DNA of 64,000 nt, from NCBI GenBank assembly GCA_026874595.1, contig CM049309.1, positions 24,493,033 to 24,557,032 on the forward strand. Reading direction: 5' to 3'. Position 1 is the stretch's first letter. The number at the start of each line of letters is the position of its first letter. Below, one piece after another: positions 55,021 through 64,000 of this stretch. Source of the DNA: Sipunculus nudus. Its lineage: Eukaryota > Annelida > Sipuncula > Golfingiida > Sipunculidae. Both the position numbers and the translations under genes were made by a program. The notes beneath the pieces were generated by a model. The model saw nothing but the letters and a program-made list of their open reading frames with translations. It had not been told where the DNA came from and made no database searches.

Positions 55021-56766
55021 AACTAGAATACGGGTAGTCGACAAGCGACTACGTGTATCCGCCTAAATCAGAGTGGAACGGGTGAAGTGAGGCATGGATT
55101 AAGTGGCAAGGGGAAATAGAGTGAAGTGTTGCATATTAGCATGGATGTCTGCAGCCAAATTGTGTATGAAGGTTGCCCCCCCTACCACAAAATCCAGAAA
55201 GCCGTCCCAGTTGTATACATATGCAAAATTTAAGGCAGATAAGTCAAACCACTACATGTATATGAGTGATTTTAGCCGGTGGCAGACAATCAGATGGACG
55301 CTGAGCAAAAATGGTTGCAGGTGACTGCACCAGTTTTGCGTATGATAAAGAGCTATGTGAGAACTATACACATGCAAAACTTTGGCCCAATCGGTCAAAC
55401 GGTTCCCAAGATATGAGCTTGGATGTCTGCTGCATAAACTAGAATGCAGGTGGCTCCACCTGTCATAAAATCATGAGAGCTGTCGGGGATGTATAAACCT
55501 GCAAAATTTTAGGCAGATATGTCAAACCACTGCCGAGATATGAGTGATTTTATCCCATGGCATACAAACAGACAGGAGCTGTGCAAAAATGGCTGCAGGT
55601 GGCGCCACCAGTTTTGTGTATGTTATCAAGATCCCCAACGGCTACATTTGTGCAAAAAAATTTTCCTGATCGGTCAAACTTTTCCCGAGATATGAGCTTG
55701 GATGTCTGCAGCGTAAACGTGAATGTAGGTGGCGCCACCTGTCACAAAATCAGAAAAGCTATCCAGGATGTATAAGCATGCCAAATTTCAGGTGAATTAG
55801 TCAAGTCACTGCAGAGATATGAGTGATTTTAACCCAAGACAGACAAACAGATGGACACTGTGCAAACATGGTTGCAGGTTGCGCCACCATTTTTTGTGTA
55901 TGTTATAAAGCTCTCCAAGGGCTACATTTGTGCAAAAAAATTTTCCTGATCGGTCAAACGGTTCCCGAGATATGAGCTTGGATGTCTGCAGCGTAAACAT
56001 GAATGTAGGTGGGGCCACCTGTCACAAAATCAGAAAAGCTATCCAGGATGTATACGCATGCCAAATTTCAGGTGAATTTGTCAAGTCACTGCAGAGATAT
56101 GAGTGATTTTAACCCAAGACAGACAAACAGATGGACACTGTGCAAACATGGTTGCAGGTGGCGCCACCATTTTTTGTGTATGTTATAAAGCTCTCCAAGG
56201 GCTACATTTGTGCAAAAAAATTTTCCTGATCCGTCAAACGGTTCCCGAGATATGAGCTTGGATGTCTGCAGCGTAAACGTGAATGTAGGTGGCGCCACCT
56301 GTCACAAAATCAGAAAAGCTATCCAGGATGTATACGCATGCCAAATTTCAGGTGAATTAGTCAAGTCACTGCAGAGATATGAGTGATTTTAACACAAGGC
56401 AGACGAACAGATGGACACTGTGCAAACATGGTTGCAGGTGGCGCCACCATTTTTTTTTTATGTTATAAAGCTCTCCAAGGGCTACATTTGTGCGAAAAAA
56501 TTTTCCTGATCCGTCAAACGGTTCCCGAGATATGTGGGTTTATGTGTGGAAACAGACGCACAAACGGACGCAGAGCGCAGAGGAAAGGTCAGAGGTCAAA
56601 ACAAAATCGGGGCGCAGCAGTTCACATGTGACCCGAACATAATCCCGGGTTTCGTAAAATTCCGCCCAGCGGTTACGGAGGAGTTCTCCGGAAACCTACG
56701 CGGCGGCGGCGGCGGCGTGCAGCTGAAAACATAGTATCCGCAAAACTCTGTTTTGGCGGATACAAT
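55021..56766 (+). mobile_element. hairpin-ended non-autonomous element, copy C
   Basis: Full-length: begins AACTAGAATACGGGTAGTCG with hairpin GTAGTCG-ACAAG-CGACTAC, and ends (GGC)n, GTATCCGCAAAAC...GTTTTGGCGGATACAA (hairpin 56734-56763). The internal GTATCCGCC near the 5' end is the inverted counterpart of the terminal GGCGGATAC. The core has alternating palindrome-bearing half-units, with the last three repeats very similar. It lies between CDO1 and ENOSF1. Confidence 0.65.
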
Positions 56767-57564
56767 TATAACCTTCATCTTCAATTATTTTGTTACCTTT
56801 AATGCTTGCACAGCTTTCAATGGCAATGATGGGGGTATTAAATGGTGCAATAACAATGAAAGGGTTATAGATGGCGTCTATCTAGCTAAATAAAGATACC
56901 CAACCAAATATTTGGACAATCCATGCAACCATTCTACAGAGATTTGTGTGATTTTTTCACCAAAAATGGACCAATTTAAGGTCAAGATCACTCCTAGTGA
57001 AGGTCATGACCCAATTTTAATAGGGTAAGCTACGTCCTCTCCACCATATCTATGCAAATGTACAGCTTGATAAAGATCCATGAACTATTTGTTAGTTAGC
57101 TCGCTTGCAAGAAAACTCATGGACCATGTTAAACCATAGTAACCCCCGAATTCTCTGGGGATACAATAATATTGTTTCTTGAGATTATAAGATATAGATC
57201 AAATCAAATTACACCCATGTTCAGAAGAATTCAAGTGCACAAACTTGGCCAGTGGGTCTGATGTTAGCTATGCAAAGTATATTATAATGTTAGCAATATA
57301 AAGTATATTAAAGTATAATATGGGCCAGATGTTTGCTATATAAAGCATTTTATAACACTTGATTTAGACAGTAATATATATATACATGTACTATAAAAAA
57401 TCACATGTACTTTTAAAAATTAGCCAAATGTATTTAGATCACCAGGTCAAAACATTCACTGAGAAATGGGTCAAACACTGACATTGGCTGTGTTTGTTTA
57501 CTTCACTTCACATTTAGGATGGTATAAACAAAAAATACATAATATTTTCATTGGTTTCCAAATA
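56767..57564. other. intergenic DNA downstream of CDO1
   Basis: AT-rich, with old repeat text (GGTCAAGATCACTCCTAGTG) at about 56.8-57.2 kb. No exon seen. Confidence 0.35.
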
Positions 57565-57988
57565 TTTATTGTTATAATGTGTTTTTAACATAAAAACTAA
57601 ATTCTAACAGATTTTAGAGCCTGCAACCAGTTCAAGTATAACAGAGCTTAATGGGCCTGCAACTGTTCCAAGTAACAAAAGTTAAGCTTATTTACACAAT
57701 GTATTAAGCGAAAGACAATTTCAATATATTTGAGTTTAATGAGCCAGCTTAATGAGTTTAATGAGGCAGCTTAATAAGTTTAAGAGCCTGCAACCAGTGC
57801 AAGTATAAGTAACAAAACTTGCTGAGTCTTATTTACACAGTCTTTGAAAGGCAGTGAAAAGGCAACTCAAGTATATTTGAAAGTAGGCCGTTCTTCATGA
57901 TGTAACCAATGACACCCACACAATAATAATTATATGCATATGATCTCTTACTACAGAACAAGTATGTGTACATTTCACAAATCACTGA
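57565..57988 (-). other. candidate CDO1 3' UTR with AATAAA signal
   Basis: On the minus strand the first canonical AATAAA after the CDO1 stop is at 57565-57570, which would give a 3' UTR of about 0.4 kb. The stretch is AT-rich. It contains two related phrases, GAGCCTGCAACCAGT, at about 57618 and 57784. No transcript evidence, so the end point is a guess. Confidence 0.35.
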
Positions 57989-58057
57989 TCAGTTGTTTTC
58001 AGGTACGTCCTCCACAGGATTACCAGGACATCTTGAGGTTGCACGCCCACATTCATT
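57989..58057 (-). CDS. CDO1: CDO1 last coding exon and stop
   Basis: 69 nt reading NECGRATSRCPGNPVEDVPE, NN, stop (TGA at 57989-57991). It follows acceptor TTTACAG and joins in phase 0 to ...KRTPFKV of the previous exon. Vertebrate CDO1 ends ...GSLENN, so the final ENN is shared while the rest of the tail is not. Two extra Cys and an acidic end are visible. Separated from the previous exon by a 5.0-kb intron. Confidence 0.85.
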   Translation of the reverse strand, partial: NECGRATSRCPGNPVEDVPENN

Positions 58058-58257
58058 CTGTAAATAGAAACAAGATTATCATGATAAACATATTATAGAT
58101 CTTATTATAAAATACTGTGTTTTGCTTCATATTGGCCATTTTAAATTTTTGTGATTGTCTATGGATTATCCTGAACAAAGCATATCCATTATTTACTTAT
58201 TTGGCATGCAAAGAACAAATTCTTAACCATTATTTAATTGTTTGGCATGCAAAAAAC

Positions 58258-58493
58258 AAAATCTTCACCATTATTTAATTATCTGAAATGCAAATAACAA
58301 AATCTTAACCATTATTTAATAATTTGACATGCAAATAAAATACTTTAAAATACTTGTTCAGTTTAGCAGATAAACAAAATCTTCACCATTATTTAATTAT
58401 CTTAAATGCAAATAACAAAATCTTAACCATTATTTAATAATTTGACATGCAAATAAAATACTTTAAAATACTTGTTCAGTTTAGCAGATAAAC
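58258..58493. repeat. 117-bp tandem duplication in the CDO1 last intron
   Basis: Two near-identical copies, each containing AAAATCTTCACCATTATTTA and TGACATGCAAATAAAATACT. Confidence 0.85.
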
Positions 58494-59040
58494 ATTTGAT
58501 TTTATTTATAATATCACACTTCAATTTACAGATAAAATGAGAAACATGTCATTATTCATTATATCAATCTTTTGGATTTCTGCTCTCCATGCTAAAGCCA
58601 TGGATAATTAATATGATATGCCAATTAGACTGCAGGGTGAACTGATCGCCAGTGAAGAACAAGGGTCTTGTTGGCAAAGGTCTTGATCTTGTTTTTATTT
58701 TACAAATATCGTAAAATTTAAACCCTTGCAAACATATGCTATACTTATCATTTACCACAGTACCAAAGAACGCAATAAAATCAAGAAGTCTGAGAAATTC
58801 AAATACTATGGTGATTTAGCTGAAATGTTGGACATTAAACCAAATGGGATGAATTTAAAGTTCTATATACAAATTAAAAAATACAGAATCAACCTGGCAG
58901 TTGGACAGAATGATACTTAACTGTTTTAAATGGTACATATATCTTTTGTTGAATTTCTTGGTTACTCTTTTTGAGGTTATTAGGTAGTTCTTTAAAATGC
59001 TGAGTGAAACAATAAAGGCACATCCTTACAATTCCTATCT
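58494..59040. other. CDO1 intron, no assigned feature
   Basis: A plus-strand frame at 58726-58920 (...KFKYYGDLAEMLDIK...) looks mildly protein-like, but I cannot assign it. It is antisense to CDO1 and may be a relic of a mobile element. Confidence 0.3.
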
Positions 59041-59938
59041 AACTAGAATATGGGTAGTTGACAAGCACCAAAATCAGGGTGGGGCGGGTGAAGTAAGGCA
59101 TGGATTGAGTGGCAAGGGGAAATAGAGTGAGGTGTGTTGTATATTAGGATGGATGTCTGCAGCCTGAACATAAATGTAGGTGGCGCCACCGGCCACAAAA
59201 TCCAGAAAGCTATCCAAGATATATATACATGCAAATTTAAGGCAGATGAGTCAAACTACTGCTGAGATATGAGTGACTTTATCCCTAGGCAGAAAAACAG
59301 ATTGATGCTGTGCAAAAATGGCTGCAAATGGCGTCACCAGTTTCACGTATGATAAAGAGGTATGTGAGATCTATACACATGCAAAATTTCAGGAGGATAC
59401 ATTCAACCAGTACTGAGATATAAGCCTGGATGTCTGCAGCCTGAATGTGAATGAAGGTGGTGCCACCTAGCTGCTACAAAATCAAGAAATCTATCCAGGA
59501 TGTATACACATGCAAAATTTCAGGTGGATAAGTCAAACCATTGCAGAGATATGAGTGATTTTATCCCAAGGTTGGTGAACAGATGGAGTCTAAGCAAAAA
59601 TGGTTGCAGGAGGCGCCACCATTTGTTGTGTATGTTATAAAGCTATCAAAGGGCTACATTTGTGTAAAATTTTTAGCCTGATTGGTCAAACAAGTCCAAA
59701 GATATGTGTCAAAACAGACGCACAGATGGATGCACTGGAGAGAGGAAAGGTCAGAGGTCAACGCATAATATTTTGGCACCAGTTTACATGTGACCTGATA
59801 AAGGTGTAAAGTTTTTGAAAAAATCTGTCCAGTGGTCTCAGAGTTCTATCCCGGAAACAAACGCAGCCGCAGCCACGGCCACGGCGGAACCTGGTCAAAA
59901 AAATAGTATCAGCAAAACTTTGTTTTGGCAGATACAAT
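59041..59938 (+). mobile_element. hairpin-ended non-autonomous element, copy D
   Basis: Shortest and most diverged full-length copy: AACTAGAATATGGGTAGTTG to GGCAGATACAATT, with 3' hairpin 59906-59935. Many GGTGGCGCCACC palindromes are mutated to GGTGGTGCCACC or GGAGGCGCCACC. In the CDO1 last intron. Confidence 0.65.
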
Positions 59939-59954
59939 TAAGTTATTAATTAAG

Positions 59955-60850
59955 TACACTCAGCTGAATTGGTCTATATTTTTATTAGTTTTTCCAAAAT
60001 TAAGCCATGTGTGAAAGATGGAAAGTTCAGGATGGAAAGTTTGATTTACAGTGCATCCACAATCTTTTTAAAGATGTAGCTCCTGTGACCTTCAACGTTA
60101 ACCTTGATATCTGGACCCTGAAAATCAAAATGAATTTAATTAAGTGGTGGGTAATTATTGAATCAAGTTTAGAGCCAATTTGTCTATCCAAAGCAGAATT
60201 ACCAAAAACTAATTTGTAAATGGATGGCCCCTGTGACCTTGACCTTTGACCCTATGACCCCAAAATCGAACAGTCTTCCTCTATTGGCAGGGTAGCAATA
60301 TCTTGAAGATGGAAGGTTTGTAATGAAAAGTTTGGCTTCAATGCATACACATTCTTTTTAAAGAAATTGGTCCTGTGACCTTTGGACACCCAAAATTGAC
60401 ACGGTTCTTACTATAGTGGTTAGCAATATTTAATTCAAGTTTGAAACCAATATTTCAAACTGAACTAAAGTTATCATATGGAAACTAATGTGTGAACAGA
60501 TGGCCCCTATGACTTCGACCTTGGACCTTGTGACCCCAAATTCATTTATGTTCTCCCAAAACTGGCAATTAGGCTAAATGCACAAGATGGAAAGTTTTGG
60601 ATGAAAAGTTTGGCTTAAAATGCAGCCATAATCTTTTTAAATAAGTGAGTGCTGTGACCTTGACCTTTGACCTCGCAACCTTGCTTTAGTGGTGAGCCAT
60701 ATGACAGTCATGTTTGATATCTATGTGTCAATCCAACCTGGAGTTATCATCTGGAAACAAATTTGTGTGGATGGACGGATGGACAGACAGACAGACAGAC
60801 AGACAGACAGGGCGATTACTATAGGGCTTCCACTTGTGATTAATAAACAA
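59955..60850 (+). mobile_element. dispersed element rich in TGACCTTGACCTTTGACC, with (GACA)n
   Basis: Related to 48606-49674: CTCAGCTGAATTGGTCTAT start and repeated 'CCCCTGTGACCTTGACC' blocks, ending in a GACAGACAGACA tract (60781-60812). Confidence 0.55.
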
Positions 60851-60956
60851 ACTAGGTTTCGGGACACTAGATGTAATCACAGCTGAGAAACTAAAGATGA
60901 TTGTTATCATTTTACAGTAAAAAAATAGAAAAATATTCTTTAAAATAGCAAAAATA

Positions 60957-61320
60957 CAGGTGGCTCCACAACTTTTTTGGAACTGACAAAATCAGTCATG
61001 GTCAATATTCAAGGCAAGAATTATGACAATCCATGCATTAATTAACAAGATATTGGAGGTTTTGTATCAAATTTTTTATTATTCTGGGGGGTACTTTCAA
61101 GCCAAATAGCTCAGAGGATATAGGTTGCAGTGACCTAATTTCGTGTTTCCAAGGAGATTTTTTATTGACCTCCCTGGATGTTCACTTAAAAGTTTCTAGA
61201 ACCAGCAGTTATGATTTGTGCCCTGCTAACAGACGGCCGGATGCCCAGAAGCCCAGACGGACGACAGACAAGGTGTCATTTAGATACCTCAGTTGACTTA
61301 CAGTCAGCTGAGCTAAAAAA
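60957..61320 (+). repeat. uninterrupted copy of the dispersed repeat (empty site for copy A)
   Basis: Runs from CAGGTGGCTCCACAACTTTT to CAGTCAGCTGAGCTAAAAAA. It matches 1-63 plus 1236-1510 without the insertion. The equivalent junction here is GCATTAATTAACAAGATATT. Confidence 0.7.
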
Positions 61321-61439
61321 GCTTACAGACAATTGTCCAGTGAGCTGGTTTTAAATTTAGGATTTTAAAGTCCAAGTATTTTAGAGATAAAAATGTATCT
61401 CAGAACATTGGCTGTGTTGCATATGACTTTCTATCCAAA

Positions 61440-62545
61440 GAGCTGACAAGCAATGCATGACACAAAGCCTTTGCTGACCAGAGCCTGATTACATGACCTC
61501 ACCTGATATGGCATGTCACACTATGACACAAGGCCCTGGCTGACTGGGGCCTGATCACATGACCTCACCTGATATGGCATGTCACACTATGACACAAGGA
61601 TCTGGTTGACTAGGGCCTGATAACATGACCTCACCTGACATGGCATGTCACACTATGACACAAAGCCCTGGCTGACTTGGCCCTGATCACATGACCTCAC
61701 CTGACATGGCATGTCACACTATGACACAAGGCCCTGGCTGACCAGAGCCTGATCACATGACCTCACTTGACATGGCATGTCACACTATGACACAAATCCC
61801 TGGCTGACTAGGCCCTGATCACATGACCTCACCTGATATGACATGTCACACTATGACACAAGGCCCTGGCTGACTAGTGCCTGATCACATGACTTCATCT
61901 GACATGGCATGTCAGACTATGGGGCAAGGCCCTGGCTGACTAGGGCCTGATCACATGACCTCACCTGCTATGGCATGTCACACTATGACACAAAGCCCTG
62001 ACTGACTAGGCCTTGATCACATGACCTCACCTGATATGACATGTCACACTATGACACAAGGCCCTGGCTGACTAGGGCCTGATCACATGACTTCATCTGA
62101 CATGGCATATCACACTATGACACAAGGCCCTGGCTGACTAGGGCCTGATCACATGACCTCACCTGATATGGCATGTCACACTATGACACAAGGCCCTGGC
62201 TGACATGGCCCTGATCACATGACGTCACCTGACATGGCATGTCAGACTATGGGGCAAGGCCCTAGCTGACCAGCCTGACCACATGACGTCACCTGACATG
62301 GCCCTGGCTGACCAGGGCCTGATATCATGACCTCACCTGACATGGCATCACAGACTATGAAACAAGGCCCTGGCTGACCAGAGTCTGATATCATGACCTC
62401 ATCTGAAATGGCATGTCAGACTAGATGACACAAGGACTTGGCTGACCAGTGCCTGATCACATGACCTCACCTGACATGGCATGTCACACTATGACACGAG
62501 GCCCTGGCTGACTAGGCCCTGGTCTCATGACCTCACTTGACATGG
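61440..62545. repeat. 64-bp minisatellite in the CDO1 last intron
   Basis: About 17 copies. Unit phrases are CACTATGACACAAGGCCCTG, GCTGACTAGGGCCTGATCAC and ATGACCTCACCTGATATGGC. Some right-hand units are shortened. Confidence 0.95.
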
Positions 62546-63097
62546 GAGTTGTGCAAGGAAAGGGGAACATTCAAAACATTAATTTCTAAGAAAAATTAGT
62601 TGAATTTGACCTTTAGCATTTGGAACTATTTGAACAGTGCATCATATACAGATTTTTGTTAACCATACCTGGAAGGATTTAAGCAGTAAGTTTTGTTACA
62701 GTGCAATCTTGAAGAATTTTGACATATTTGTACTGCTGCTTGAAGTTCTAAATGAGTTCCAAGTGACCTAGTTTCAGTTATGGAAACAAGGTTTGCCCCT
62801 GCCTTTCAGGTTTTTTTTAAGCAAATAGTGTGGTCCGAAGCTGTTAGGACTTGGATTTGTGCCCTGTTTTTAATGTGCAAAAGGAAAACCAAAAACTGGA
62901 CAATGGATCATTAATACAGCATATGTGAGTTACTGTCATCTCAGCTAATGCCGTCACATTGTTCAAGCACAGTGAGGGAACTGTTAATTGTATGCGAACT
63001 TGCAGACCTAGCCTAAGCCACTGTGAATAAACTTGCTTATGGCAACATCTTGTAATAGCTTAGTGCCTTATAGTCATCATTCTTCCTCTTTACTCAC
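62546..63097. other. CDO1 intron, exon-proximal part
   Basis: No repeat or exon seen beyond the donor at 63096-63097. Confidence 0.4.
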
Positions 63098-63273
63098 TAC
63101 TTTGAAAGGTGTCCTCTTTCCGAACTTGCTCCAGAATGTTACTTTGACTGTTTGACGATGACCTGTGCGTTGATCAAATGTGTGGCACATGTCAAAAGGT
63201 GGAGAATACAAGTGCAGGCTGACAGCACGGTCTGTGTGACTTTGGTTCTCCACACGATGAAGTCCAAGGTCAT
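63098..63273 (-). CDS. CDO1: CDO1 cysteine dioxygenase, penultimate coding exon
   Basis: Cysteine dioxygenase is a cytosolic non-heme Fe(II) cupin that oxidises L-cysteine with O2 to cysteine sulfinate, the entry to taurine and hypotaurine synthesis. This exon reads (D)DLGLHRVENQSHTDRAVS, then LHLYSPPFDMCHTFDQRTGH and continues to SKFGKRTPFKV. It carries the third iron-ligand His (H in GLHRVEN, human H140) and the active-site Tyr (LHLYSPP, human Y157, which forms the Cys-Tyr crosslink in the family). Acceptor TTTCAG, donor GTGAGT, exit phase 0. Earlier exons, with the first two iron ligands, lie to the right of the window. Confidence 0.95.
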
Positions 63274-64000
63274 CTGAAAAAAAATAATTATAAAAATTAC
63301 AAATTAGTTAAAACCTGTTAAAGACAGAAGAATTAATGAGCACATATTATGCAGGCTGAGAATTTACATTATGATTATATATTTTCTAACATTTTAACAA
63401 AAGCTTACAGGCACAACTGATAATTTAATATAGTTAATGGCACAGTCACCTAATTACTACTGTGAACATCATTCCTGGGCAGTATTGAGTAAAAGCCAAT
63501 ATTACAATAATATAATGATAATGGTAATCATACTGGGCATTTTTGAAGAGTTACTTAAAAAATTATAGGTTTAAGGAATGATTCTCTAACATGATGAAAT
63601 GAAATAACTAGGGACCCATGGGTCTCGACGCTCAGCTGCATTTGTCTATAAGAATATATGTTTATGAGGTTTTCCAAAATATTGGTCCTGTGATCAGTTT
63701 GAAGCCAACCTGTCTACCCAAACTGGAGTTATCATCCATTAAACCCTTCTTACTAGAAATAACGAGAGACGTGTTGGTCCGTAATGACAGAACCTTTATT
63801 ACATAGCAAATGGGCCACGTAAAAGGCCCCATCTACATATGTGACACAATATATGTGAAAGGAATGTAAACATGCATCTCCTGAAGATACACAGACAAGC
63901 ACAAAATATAATCTAAGCAAAAAACAGTGCATCCACCTGATATAAACAGATGTCCAAAGGTGTAGGAGGGAGGGTTATTTCGGGAGTGCATCGTGCAAAT
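63274..64000. other. CDO1 upstream intron (partial)
   Basis: AT-rich, with a 5' end of the GGGACCCATGGGTC element family at 63611-63740. No further CDO1 exon recognised before the window edge. Confidence 0.4.

Noticed and set aside
58726-58920. Plus-strand frame of 64 codons in the CDO1 intron
   Set aside because: Somewhat protein-like but without a recognised family or partner exons. Kept only as a note under the intron entry.
1-64000. tRNA and rRNA genes
   Set aside because: No cloverleaf with internal A/B boxes and no rRNA-like conserved stretch was recognised by eye. A covariance-model search would be needed to exclude them.

Overview
The window is nuclear DNA of a marine invertebrate, most likely a mollusc and quite possibly a bivalve. 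It is AT-rich. Its coding exons are tiny, animal-type and bounded by GT-AG introns. It carries a dense load of minisatellites, hairpin-ended non-autonomous transposons and a broken non-LTR retrotransposon. I infer the phylum from repeat style (elements with internal tandem cores and GGACGGACAGAC-type tails); genus and species cannot be read from the sequence.

Two protein-coding genes can be supported, both on the minus strand. ENOSF1 (enolase superfamily member 1, an L-fuconate dehydratase-type enzyme) occupies about 1.9-38.1 kb: 13 coding exons from the start codon at 38112-38114 to an exon ending at 1864. All splice phases agree and about 346 codons can be read. The C-terminal part, including the expected catalytic His, lies beyond the left edge. 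CDO1 (cysteine dioxygenase) contributes its last two coding exons, 63098-63273 and 57989-58057, with the stop at 57989-57991. Its N-terminal exons lie beyond the right edge. The genes run head-to-tail with about 19.5 kb of intergenic DNA between them. They sit in different pathways (deoxy-sugar acid catabolism and cysteine/taurine metabolism), and nothing shows a functional link.

Layout: 1-1.5 kb, a hairpin-ended element (copy A) nested in an older repeat. 1.9-11.9 kb, ENOSF1 exons 13 to 7, with a 21-bp minisatellite, a promoter-like CpG island inside intron 11 and a 49-bp minisatellite (8.5-11.1 kb). 12.3-18.0 kb, a 5.7-kb array of a 42-bp unit in intron 6. 18.7-26.1 kb, exons 6 to 3, with a 41-bp array and a 306-bp array born inside a dispersed element. 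26.1-28.7 kb, a 44-bp array that is a serial copy of the exon 3 splice acceptor. 29.5-38.1 kb, exons 2 and 1, separated by element copy B and other dispersed repeats. 38.1-57.5 kb, intergenic: a retrotransposon relic, old palindrome-bearing repeats, an 824-bp inverted repeat with CRE palindromes, a GC-rich locus split by a TIR transposon, a small TA-flanked MITE and copy C. 57.6-64 kb, the CDO1 3' end and its roughly 5-kb intron with copy D and a 64-bp array.

The most striking observation is that two ENOSF1 minisatellites run straight into a 3' splice site. In the 44-bp case every unit carries a copy of the acceptor and the first bases of the exon, so the authentic site is the last of roughly 60 look-alikes.
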